Made by a program: the position numbers and the translations under genes | Assembly (NCBI GenBank): GCA_013695975.1 | Contig: JACCZL010000929.1 | Coordinates: 1-6,264 of the forward strand | Reading direction: 5' to 3' | Length of the DNA stretch: 6,264 nucleotides | Source of the DNA: Chloroflexota bacterium | GTDB lineage: Bacteria > Chloroflexota > UBA6077 > JACCZL01 | Shown: positions 1 through 5,538 of the stretch, piece by piece | How positions within the stretch are numbered: the first letter of the stretch is position 1 | Layout: every line of letters starts with the position of its first letter | Notes under the pieces: model-generated | Database searches by the model: none | The model's input: the letters and a program-made list of their open reading frames with translations, nothing else | What the model was told of the DNA's origin: nothing

Positions 1-38
1 GGCTTGTCCTCGCCCTTCAGCGAGGGCGGGGACAAGCC
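1..38. repeat. Hairpin with 17-bp stem and 4-base loop
   Basis: Positions 1-17 pair with 22-38, leaving the loop CAGC at 18-21. All pairs are Watson-Crick except two G-T wobbles (10 with 29, 17 with 22). No T-run follows on either side, so it is not a standard intrinsic terminator. It appears to be an extra palindrome inside the left terminal repeat of the larger element, because the right terminal repeat lacks it. Confidence 0.7.
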
Positions 39-57
39 CATCTGTTCGAACTAATTC
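37..57 (+). repeat. Left copy of a 21-bp inverted repeat
   Basis: This segment begins CCCATCTG and ends CTAATTC. Its reverse complement is found at 185-205 with one difference. The pair encloses 127 bases that include the central hairpin. Its AT-rich core stands out against the GC-rich surroundings. Confidence 0.75.
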
Positions 58-73
58 CCGTTTCGTCGACTTT

Positions 74-137
74 GGGCGCAGCATGCAGCGCCCCTACGAA
101 CGAGGGGACCGCCGTAGGGGCGCTGCTTGCTGCGCCC
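74..137. repeat. Central hairpin with 25-bp arms and 14-base loop
   Basis: Positions 74-98 are the inverted complement of 113-137 with one mismatch (T84 against T127); the loop is 99-112. Each arm carries a GTAGGGGC end and a GCGCAGCA-type inner part that is itself nearly palindromic. It resembles the outer repeat of the element (GTAGGGGC followed by a GCTTG core), so the motif occurs at three places in the first 223 bases. As RNA it would fold very stably and could act as a transcript end or 3' stabiliser for the minus-strand operon, but no U-tract supports a canonical terminator. Confidence 0.7.
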
Positions 138-184
138 TTGCGTGCGGTTGCCGAGAGTTGGCGTATTTTTGCGCCGCGATAACC

Positions 185-205
185 GAATTAGTTCGGACAG
201 ATGGG
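185..205 (-). repeat. Right copy of the 21-bp inverted repeat
   Basis: This is the inverted partner of 37-57, matching at 20 of 21 positions. It continues outward into GACAAGCCCCGCCCCTAC (206-222 and the base before), the reverse complement of the GTAGGGGCGGGGCTTGTC motif that appears to form the element's terminus. The stop codon of the minus-strand operon lies about 40 bases further right. Confidence 0.75.
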
Positions 206-260
206 ACAAGCCCCGCCCCTACATCCTCACAACATGTCGGGCTGGGCAAGGGACGAGCAA

Positions 261-701
261 CTAGCCCACGAGGCGGCCGTGCACGACGAGCCAGCGGGCG
301 AAGGCGAGCCGATCGGCGCCCGTCGGGCCTTCGGCGACCTCGCCTGATCGGACTCTCTCCCGCGGGGCGCGGAGGGCGATCAGGTCGGCTGGCGAGAGGC
401 CAACGCCGCTCGGCAGGTCCGCGGTCGTGGTGCCGGCGCGAGCGAGGGCCCCCACGAGCGCAGGCTCCGACCGCTCGGCAAGCGTGCTCGGCGGCTCAGT
501 CGGCGCGACGGTGTGGAACCGTCTGACGGATCGAGGCGCGGTGCCCTCGACCTCGGCGATCTCAGGCAACCCGACGAGGAAGGTCAGGAGGAGGGCCAGG
601 ACCAGGCCGACCGAGAGGGCCAGGCCGGCGAGGGCGGCTAGCTTGGGGACGCTGCTCGTCAGCGCGGCCCAGTCGGCGGGTGCGAATGTCGTCGGGTCCA
701 T
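261..701 (-). CDS. Hypothetical small single-pass membrane protein, second gene of the RND operon
   Basis: The product is 146 residues and I do not recognise a family. It starts MDPTTFAPADW. One strongly hydrophobic segment at about residues 20-45 (rich in Leu, Val, Ala) is probably a membrane anchor. A Pro/Thr/Ser/Glu-containing, probably flexible stretch follows (about 50-95), then a more helical C-terminal part ending in a basic-aromatic motif, LAFARWLVVHGRLVG. There is no cysteine, so no lipobox, and no convincing cleavage site. The start at 701 is preceded by TAGGAG with 7-base spacing. The frame stays open upstream to 1070, but that part overlaps the RND gene and is a shadow. Only 25 bases separate it from the RND stop codon, so co-transcription is likely. 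By position it might be an accessory or stabilising subunit of the transporter, but that is inference; it could be unrelated. Confidence 0.75.
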   Translation of the reverse strand: MDPTTFAPADWAALTSSVPKLAALAGLALSVGLVLALLLTFLVGLPEIAEVEGTAPRSVRRFHTVAPTEPPSTLAERSEPALVGALARAGTTTADLPSGVGLSPADLIALRAPRERVRSGEVAEGPTGADRLAFARWLVVHGRLVG

Positions 702-708
702 CGTGATG

Positions 709-714
709 CTCCTA
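709..714 (-). promoter_or_regulatory. Shine-Dalgarno site of the small membrane protein
   Basis: On the minus strand this reads TAGGAG, 7 bases before the ATG at 701. It decides the start within a much longer open frame and shows that the small gene is translated independently rather than only by read-through from the RND gene upstream. Confidence 0.75.
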
Positions 715-726
715 CCCACCGATCCG

Positions 727-3700
727 CTAGCCGGCTCGCCGCAGCGGGGTTGGCTCGCGGTCTGCCGACCGGGCCTCGGCGGCCTCCTCAGCATGGATCG
801 GGCGCGGCCGCCAGTGGGGCGGGCGCAGGATCGCCATCGGCTGCGACGCGAGCGCGCTCGCGGCTCGCCCGTTGATCTCCCGCGCGACGGGGAGCGACTC
901 GGTCGTCGGTTGCTCGGACGGCGCCGCCAGGGCGGCCGCCCGACGGCGGAAGGGCAGGCCGGGCCTCCAGCCGAAGAGTCGGCCGACGAGCATCCCAAAG
1001 CTGTCGAAGTAGGTGTAGGCGACCGGGACGTAGAGCAGCGACAGGAACGTCGAGGTGGCCATACCGCCAACCAGCACAGCCCCGAGGGGGGAGCGGCCGG
1101 AGCCGCTTTCGCCGATCTGCATCGCGACTGGGAGCATGCTCAGGATCAGGACCGCCGAGGTCATCAGGATCGGCCGCAGCCGCGACGGGCCGGCCTGCTC
1201 GAGGGCGGTCGTCCGATCGAGACCCTGGCGCCGGAGGTCGTTGGCGCGGTCGACCAGCAGGATCGCGTTCTTGCCGACCAGGCCGAAGAGGGCGATCAGG
1301 CCGATGAACGACGGGATGCTGAGGGTCTGGTTGAAGACGAGCAGCCCGAGGAAGGCTCCGACGGTCGCCAGTGGCAGGGCTGTCAAGATCAGCAGCGGCT
1401 GGAGCCAGGACTCGTAGAGGATCGTCAGGACCATGTACATCAGGACGATCGAGAGTCCCAGCCCGATCAGGAGCTGGCTGAACGAGCTCTGCTGATCCTC
1501 GCCGGTGCCGGCCATCGCCCAGCGCGTGGCGGCCGGCAGCTCGAGGGCGTTCATAGTCTCGGTCACCTGCTCGACGGCCGTGCCCAGCGGGACGTCCTTC
1601 GGCTCGGCGCCGAGGGTCGCGACGCGCTGGCGGTTGACCCGCGTGATCCTGGTTGGCTTCAGCTCGCTCGTCTCGGCTGCCACCTGGCGGAGCGTGATGA
1701 GCTGGGTCCCCCGCCGAGTGACGGGCAGGTTGCCGATCGTCTCCGGCTGGTTGCGGAGGGCGGCCGGAAGCTGGACCCGGACGTCCCGCTCCTTGCCGTT
1801 GGACTCGGCCCACTTGCCGACGACGGCGCCCTGGTAGGCGACCCGGACAGCACCGCCGATCTGCTGGGCGTTGATGCCCAGGTCCATCAGGCGGGTCGGG
1901 TCGGGCCGGATCGTGACCTCCCTGGCCGATGTCAGGCTGTTGGTGACGTCGGTCAGCTCGGGCAGCGCGGTCAGGGCGGACTCGGCGGTCATCACGACGC
2001 CGCTGAGCTGCTCCAGGTCGTCGCCGAAGACGCGGACCTGGACGGGCTGGCTGCTCGGGCCGCCGGAGCTGCGCTGGGCGCGCATCTCGGGCACGATGAC
2101 TTCGCCGGCCGCGACCGCCGCCCGACCGACGTCCAGGCTGGTCCGCTCGCGGGTGCTCGGCTGGCCGATGTCGAGATCGACGCTGATCCGGCGCGCATCC
2201 TGGTTGGCCCCGACCTGGACGAAGGCGGTGTGGACCTCCGGGAACCGTTCGTGGTCGAGCAGGATCATCTCCCAACGCTTCGCGGCGCGGTCTGTGACCT
2301 CGAGCGCCGAACCGGCCGGCAGCTCGCCGACAAGGGTCACGATCTCGCGGTCCCCCTCGGGAACAAACTCGGAGCCGATCGACTGGAGGATGACCCAGTT
2401 GGAACCGAAGATCAGCAACGAGACCAGCAGGACGACCGGTCGGTGGCGCAGCGACCAATGCAGCAGTCCGCGATAGGCGCGCTCCATACCCTGATAGAGT
2501 GGCTCGAAGATCCGCGCGAAGCGGGCGAGCAGGGACAGGCCGCCGCGGCTGCCCCTGTCGCCGTGCTCGGCCGAGAGCCAGCGCGAGGCGATGAGCGGGG
2601 TCAGGGTGAAGCTGACCAGGAGCGAGGCGAGCGTCGCCGCGACCATCACGATCGCGAAGTTCCGCAAAAAGGCGCCGACGATACCGGTCATAAAGATGAT
2701 CGGCCCCCACACGGCCACGTCGACGAGGGTGATCGCGATGGCGGCCAGGCCGATCTCGCCGCGTCCGTCGATGGCGGCCGTCTTCGGCTCCTTGCCGCGC
2801 TCGAGGTGGGTGAAGATGTTCTCGAGGACGACGATGCTGTCGTCGACCAGGACGCCGATGGCCGTGGTCAGCGCGATCAGGGTCCTCCCATTGAGGGTCA
2901 GCCCGGCCAGCTTCATGACGACGAGCGCCACGAGCAGCGAGGACGGGATCGCCAGGAGGACGATCAGGGTGCTGCGCAGGCTGTGGAGGAAAAAGAACAG
3001 GACGACGCCGGTGATCAGGGCGGCCAGCAACAGCTCGCTCTGGACCTCGCCGACCGTCTCGCGGACAGGGGTGCTCTGGTCGATGACGAGCTGGAGGCGG
3101 TAGCCAGCCGGCAGCTCTCGATCGATCTGTTCGACCTTCGGGAGGACGGCGTCGGCGACCTGGGTGATGTTGGCGGTCGACTGCTTGTAAACCAGGACGC
3201 CGGCAGCCGGGCGGCCGTCGACCCGGAGCAGGCTTTCGGCCTCCTTGCCGCCCAGGTAGACGTTAGCGACGTTGCGAAGCTCAGTCGAGAACCCGTCGCG
3301 CGAGCTGACCGGCACCGAGCCGAGGGCGGACACATCGCCCTCGCGACTGTCGATCCGCAGCGAGACGCCGCGAGTCGTGTCGCCGGAGCCGCTCTTGAGC
3401 TGGCCGCCGGAGGTGCTGAGGAACTGGGTCCGAACGGCCGTCGTCACGTCGTCGAGGGTCAGCCCGTGGGCTTGCAGCCGGTCGGGCATGACCTCGATCT
3501 GGACCTCGGGGACCTCGCCGCCGACGACGACCACCCGACCGACGCCGTTGATGTTCTCGAGGCGTGGACGGACGAGCTCGTCGGCGACGCGATAGAGGCG
3601 GGTCGGATCGCCCCCGCCGAGGCCGGTCACGGCGAGGTTGAGGATCGGCTGATCATTGAAGTCGAGCTTGGCGTAGCTCGGCTCCTCGACTTCGGCCGGC

Positions 3701-4056
3701 AGGTCGCGGCGGATTCCGCTGACCTTCTGCTGGACGTCACCCGCGGCGACGTCGACGTCGGTCCCTTCGTTGAACTCGATCGTGACCTGGGAGGCGCTGG
3801 TCTGCGAACTGGAGGTCATCGTCTTGATGTTGCCGAGGGTCGCGACGGCATCCTCGATCTTGCGGGTGACCTGCTCCTCGATCGTCTGGGCGCTGGCGCC
3901 GGGATAGACGGCCGTGACCGTGACGATCGGCAGGTTCAGCTCAGGATTGTCCTCGAGGCCGAGGCTGTAGTAACTGAGGACGCCGAACATCACCAGCGCC
4001 AGCGTCACGGTGAGCGCCACGACCGGCCGGTGGACCGCCATCCTGGTAAGTTGCAT
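727..4056 (-). CDS. RND-family efflux transporter permease (AcrB/HAE-like)
   Basis: The 1109-residue product is an inner-membrane, proton-driven exporter subunit of the resistance-nodulation-division superfamily. It has the usual duplicated layout: TM1 at about 11-31, a large extracytoplasmic loop (32-340), TM2-TM6 at about 341-490, TM7 at 539-558, a second large loop (559-860), and TM8-TM12 at about 861-1015. TM4 contains GVLVDDSIVVLENI with the Asp pair at 405-406, and TM10 contains GLVGKNAILLVD with Lys929; these match the proton-relay Asp407/Asp408 and Lys940 of AcrB, so an active pump is expected. The N-terminus (MAVHRPVV) and the YPGASAQTIEEQVTRKIEDAV segment are typical. A tail of about 79 residues (1031-1109), rich in Ala, Arg and Pro, follows the last helix and makes it somewhat longer than AcrB. 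The start at 4056 follows AAGGGG at 8-base spacing; an internal ATG at 4041 is a weaker alternative. No membrane-fusion or outer-membrane gene is adjacent. Substrate is unknown: drugs, lipids or metals cannot be separated from sequence alone. Confidence 0.96.
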   Translation of the reverse strand: MQLTRMAVHRPVVALTVTLALVMFGVLSYYSLGLEDNPELNLPIVTVTAVYPGASAQTIEEQVTRKIEDAVATLGNIKTMTSSSQTSASQVTIEFNEGTDVDVAAGDVQQKVSGIRRDLPAEVEEPSYAKLDFNDQPILNLAVTGLGGGDPTRLYRVADELVRPRLENINGVGRVVVVGGEVPEVQIEVMPDRLQAHGLTLDDVTTAVRTQFLSTSGGQLKSGSGDTTRGVSLRIDSREGDVSALGSVPVSSRDGFSTELRNVANVYLGGKEAESLLRVDGRPAAGVLVYKQSTANITQVADAVLPKVEQIDRELPAGYRLQLVIDQSTPVRETVGEVQSELLLAALITGVVLFFFLHSLRSTLIVLLAIPSSLLVALVVMKLAGLTLNGRTLIALTTAIGVLVDDSIVVLENIFTHLERGKEPKTAAIDGRGEIGLAAIAITLVDVAVWGPIIFMTGIVGAFLRNFAIVMVAATLASLLVSFTLTPLIASRWLSAEHGDRGSRGGLSLLARFARIFEPLYQGMERAYRGLLHWSLRHRPVVLLVSLLIFGSNWVILQSIGSEFVPEGDREIVTLVGELPAGSALEVTDRAAKRWEMILLDHERFPEVHTAFVQVGANQDARRISVDLDIGQPSTRERTSLDVGRAAVAAGEVIVPEMRAQRSSGGPSSQPVQVRVFGDDLEQLSGVVMTAESALTALPELTDVTNSLTSAREVTIRPDPTRLMDLGINAQQIGGAVRVAYQGAVVGKWAESNGKERDVRVQLPAALRNQPETIGNLPVTRRGTQLITLRQVAAETSELKPTRITRVNRQRVATLGAEPKDVPLGTAVEQVTETMNALELPAATRWAMAGTGEDQQSSFSQLLIGLGLSIVLMYMVLTILYESWLQPLLILTALPLATVGAFLGLLVFNQTLSIPSFIGLIALFGLVGKNAILLVDRANDLRRQGLDRTTALEQAGPSRLRPILMTSAVLILSMLPVAMQIGESGSGRSPLGAVLVGGMATSTFLSLLYVPVAYTYFDSFGMLVGRLFGWRPGLPFRRRAAALAAPSEQPTTESLPVAREINGRAASALASQPMAILRPPHWRPRPIHAEEAAEARSADREPTPLRRAG

Positions 4057-4064
4057 CGTCTTGA

Positions 4065-4070
4065 CCCCTT
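4065..4070 (-). promoter_or_regulatory. Shine-Dalgarno site of the RND gene
   Basis: The minus strand reads AAGGGG, 8 bases before the ATG at 4056. It settles the start: the frame is open to 4401, but those extra 115 codons run through the divergent intergenic region into the Uma2 gene and have no membrane-protein character. Confidence 0.7.
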
Positions 4071-4136
4071 CTCGCCAGCAAGCCGAGTGGGCTGCTGCAC
4101 GATCCAACTCTACGCCTCGGAGATGGGTGACCGAAT

Positions 4137-4198
4137 CCCGCCGCGGGCGGGCCGCAAGCTGGGCCTTCAGGGGATCGGTCGGTTCCCCCAATGGGGGA
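4137..4198. promoter_or_regulatory. Two short dyads in the divergent intergenic region
   Basis: Between the divergent RND and Uma2 genes lie CCCGCC-GCG-GGCGGG (4137-4151) and TCCCCC-AAT-GGGGGA (4184-4198), each a perfect 6-bp inverted repeat around 3 bases. They could be operator half-sites or small hairpins in a leader RNA. In DNA this GC-rich such dyads also arise by chance, and no regulator gene is adjacent, so this is a weak call. Confidence 0.25.
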
Positions 4199-4242
4199 GG
4201 TCGGAAGGGCGAGCTCCGCGCCCCAGCGAGGTGACCATGGTG

Positions 4243-4251
4243 TGCTACGAT
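4243..4251 (+). promoter_or_regulatory. Possible extended -10 promoter element for the Uma2 gene
   Basis: TGCTACGAT matches the extended -10 pattern TGnTAnnAT (TACGAT shares four of six bases with TATAAT). It would place transcription start near 4258, about 24 bases before the ATG at 4282. No good -35 box lies at the right distance, so the call rests on this element alone. Confidence 0.3.
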
Positions 4252-4281
4252 CTGCCCAAGCGGATGTGAGGGAGGCCGATC

Positions 4282-4839
4282 ATGACGGCCGTGCAGCGGC
4301 GGCTGAGTCTGCAAGAGTTCCTCGAGCTGCCGGACGAGAGCCCAGCGCTCGAGTTGATCGACGGGACGGTGACCCAGAAAGTGGCACCCCAGTGGCTCCA
4401 TGGACTGTTGCAGGGAAGCCTCACCGCTGCGATCAACGGGTACGCGTGGCCGAAGAAGCTCGCGGTCGCGTTCCCCGAGATCCGCGAGGCGTTCGGTCGA
4501 GACTCGCTCGTGCCAGACATCGGCGTCTACCGTTGGGAGCGGATCCCGCGCACCGCGGGGAAGCTCGTCAACGCCCCGCCGATACCGCCGGACATCGCGA
4601 TCGAGATCATCTCACCTGGGCAAACGGTCAGTGAGCTGATTCGCAAGGGGCGGCGATACCTAGCTCACCGGGTGCAGACCATCGTCATCGTCCATCCGGA
4701 GGCCGAGTCGGTCGTCCTCCTTCGTTCGGACGGCAGCCCGGTGACGCTACGGGGAGACGACCGCATCGACCTGGACGCCGTGCTGCCCGGCTTCGAGCTT
4801 ACGGTGCAGGCACTGTTTGACGTCCTCCAGCTCGATTAA
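4282..4839 (+). CDS. Uma2-family (DUF820) putative restriction-endonuclease-fold protein
   Basis: The 185-residue length is typical of Uma2 proteins, which share the PD-(D/E)XK nuclease fold but mostly lack a proven biological role. Family landmarks in order: an N-terminal LSLQEFLELPDES segment, ELIDG with Glu24 and Asp27, then LVPDIGVY with Asp79, PPDIAIEIISPGQT with Asp104 and Glu108, and Lys122 in the following helix (ELIRKGRRYL). Asp79, Glu108 and Lys122 are the likely catalytic or metal-binding candidates, by family analogy. The usual C-terminal GVxEYWxVDP-like strand is degenerate here (HRVQTIVIVHPE). The start follows GGGAGG (4270-4275) at 6-base spacing. It runs divergently from the RND gene, with no methyltransferase, toxin-antitoxin partner or transposase beside it. 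Uma2 genes often occur in many copies in Chloroflexota and cyanobacteria. Family assignment is firm; nuclease activity is inferred. Confidence 0.9.
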   Translation: MTAVQRRLSLQEFLELPDESPALELIDGTVTQKVAPQWLHGLLQGSLTAAINGYAWPKKLAVAFPEIREAFGRDSLVPDIGVYRWERIPRTAGKLVNAPPIPPDIAIEIISPGQTVSELIRKGRRYLAHRVQTIVIVHPEAESVVLLRSDGSPVTLRGDDRIDLDAVLPGFELTVQALFDVLQLD

Positions 4840-4919
4840 CTGCACGACGAGGGTCCCCGGCCAGCCGGTTGTCGCCGCGGCTGTCGGCCGAAGCTGGACC
4901 GAGGAGATGAGACTTCGTC

Positions 4920-4925
4920 GAGGAG
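4920..4925 (+). promoter_or_regulatory. Shine-Dalgarno site that selects the FKBP start
   Basis: GAGGAG lies 8 bases before the ATG at 4934. An in-frame ATG nine codons upstream (4907) has an identical GAGGAG directly abutting it (4901-4906), which is too close to serve it. This favours 4934, although the longer form would supply the basic residues usual at the start of a signal peptide. Confidence 0.6.
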
Positions 4926-4933
4926 ATCGCACC

Positions 4934-5368
4934 ATGGGGCTCGCAATCGTGTTGGCGCTCATCGTGGCGGGGCTGTTGGCCGTCGCCTGCTCCCAGCCGC
5001 CACCCGCGGGTAGCGCCGGTGGGGGCCAGGAGGTGACGACGCCCTCCGGGCTGAAGTACACCGACCTGGTCGTGGGCAGTGGGGCCGAGCCCAAGCCGGG
5101 TCAGACGGCGGTGGTCCACTACACTGGCTGGCTGCTGGATGGGACAAAGTTCGACAGCTCGAAGGATCGCGGCCAGCCGTTCTCCTTCCCGCTGGGCCAG
5201 GGCCGGGTGATTCGCGGCTGGGACGAGGGCGTGGCGACGATGCGGGTCGGCGGCACCCGCCGCCTGACGATCCCACCGGAGCTCGGCTACGGCGCCCGCG
5301 GGGCCGGCGGCGTCATCCCGCCCAACGCGACCCTCGCGTTTGAGGTCGAGCTCCTCGACCTCAAGTAG
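4934..5368 (+). CDS. FKBP-type peptidyl-prolyl cis-trans isomerase, probable lipoprotein
   Basis: The 144-residue product is predicted to speed cis-trans isomerisation of Xaa-Pro bonds in proteins folding outside the cytoplasmic membrane. Residues 1-18 are a hydrophobic export segment ending AVAC; Cys19 is the probable lipidated residue, followed by a short Pro/Gly/Ser linker (20-34). One FKBP domain spans about 36-144. Residues matching the FKBP12 pocket are visible: Tyr63, Phe73, Asp74, Val92-Ile93 (GRVIRGWDEGV), Trp96, Tyr119 and Phe136. The position of FKBP12 His87 is Ala124, as in many bacterial members. A single domain without a dimerisation region sets it apart from the FkpA/Mip type. 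It begins 94 bases after the Uma2 stop on the same strand, so it may have its own promoter; I could not identify one. The start at 4934 is chosen for its Shine-Dalgarno site; 4907 (adding MRLRRGDRT) is a real alternative because it gives a basic N-region. The family is certain; lipidation is probable. Confidence 0.94.
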   Translation: MGLAIVLALIVAGLLAVACSQPPPAGSAGGGQEVTTPSGLKYTDLVVGSGAEPKPGQTAVVHYTGWLLDGTKFDSSKDRGQPFSFPLGQGRVIRGWDEGVATMRVGGTRRLTIPPELGYGARGAGGVIPPNATLAFEVELLDLK

Positions 5369-5412
5369 CCGCGGGCGACCTCGGCGCCACTCGGGAGCCG
5401 GGCCGCACTGAT

Positions 5413-5426
5413 CCGGCCACGGCCGG
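5413..5426. terminator. Weak GC-rich dyad after the FKBP gene
   Basis: CCGGCC and GGCCGG flank two bases (AC), 45 bases past the FKBP stop codon. The surrounding GC-rich sequence offers alternative pairings, for example GGCCG at 5401-5405 with CGGCC at 5414-5418. No T-run follows, so an intrinsic terminator is only possible, not shown. Confidence 0.2.
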
Positions 5427-5538
5427 GGCGCGTAGGCATTGAGTAGGCGTGGCAAAGTCGTTGCACACGCCGAGGTAGCAGGCTTTGGTGGCAGCATGCG
5501 GCGGCCGCTCGCCGAGCCTGGAACCCAAGGAGTAACCA

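Larger units (their letters stand above)
1..223. repeat. Nested inverted-repeat element, MITE/REP-like, left edge outside window
   Basis: This stretch has no credible gene and is built from palindromes. Positions 37-57 and 185-205 are inverted copies of each other, matching at 20 of 21 positions (the exception is 46 against 196). Outside the right copy, the minus strand reads GTAGGGGCGGGGCTTGTCC. The left end of the window begins GGCTTGTCC, which matches the inner part of that sequence. The two ends therefore look like terminal inverted repeats, the left one carrying an extra hairpin of about 29 bases and cut by the window edge. A second strong hairpin (74-137) sits in the middle. There is no transposase reading frame. 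From general knowledge, GTAGGGGC-type palindromes are frequent between genes in Chloroflexota; calling it a MITE is inference. It lies just downstream of the minus-strand operon and could also help end its transcripts. Confidence 0.6.

Noticed and set aside
1..223. A CRISPR array, suggested by repeated short palindromes.
   Set aside because: The copies are inverted and unequal in spacing, with no regular direct repeat-spacer pattern and no cas gene.
83..526. A 147-codon plus-strand frame running from the palindromic element into the small membrane protein gene.
   Set aside because: It starts inside the central hairpin arm, has no ribosome-binding site and is antisense to the better supported gene at 261-701.
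702..1070. An upstream extension of the small membrane protein frame into the RND gene.
   Set aside because: It is Arg/Ser/Pro-rich shadow sequence over the conserved RND C-terminal helices; the TAGGAG-preceded ATG at 701 is the better start.
788..2710. A 640-codon minus-strand frame inside the RND gene in another reading frame.
   Set aside because: Its translation is Arg/Pro/Ala/Gly-rich without recognisable motifs and fully overlaps conserved RND coding sequence; it is a frame shadow.
427..4269. A 1280-codon open frame on the plus strand, antisense to almost the entire RND gene.
   Set aside because: The opposite strand encodes an unmistakable RND transporter. The antisense translation is a low-complexity Asp/Glu/Gln/Arg/Gly mix with no domain, as expected when GC-rich codon use removes stop codons from the antisense frame.
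4057..4401. An N-terminal extension of the RND frame by 115 codons.
   Set aside because: It covers the divergent intergenic region and the start of the Uma2 gene, adds no family-like sequence, and the ATG at 4056 has a good ribosome-binding site and the normal RND N-terminus.
4817..4845. TTGACG at 4817-4822 as a -35 box for the FKBP gene.
   Set aside because: It lies in the Uma2 coding end, and the bases 17-18 further on (CTGCAC/TGCACG) do not resemble a -10 box.
4858..4890. An imperfect hairpin between Uma2 and FKBP (4858-4867 with 4878-4890, with a 3-base bulge) as a terminator.
   Set aside because: The stem is short and bulged, no T-run follows, and similar pairings are common in DNA this GC-rich.
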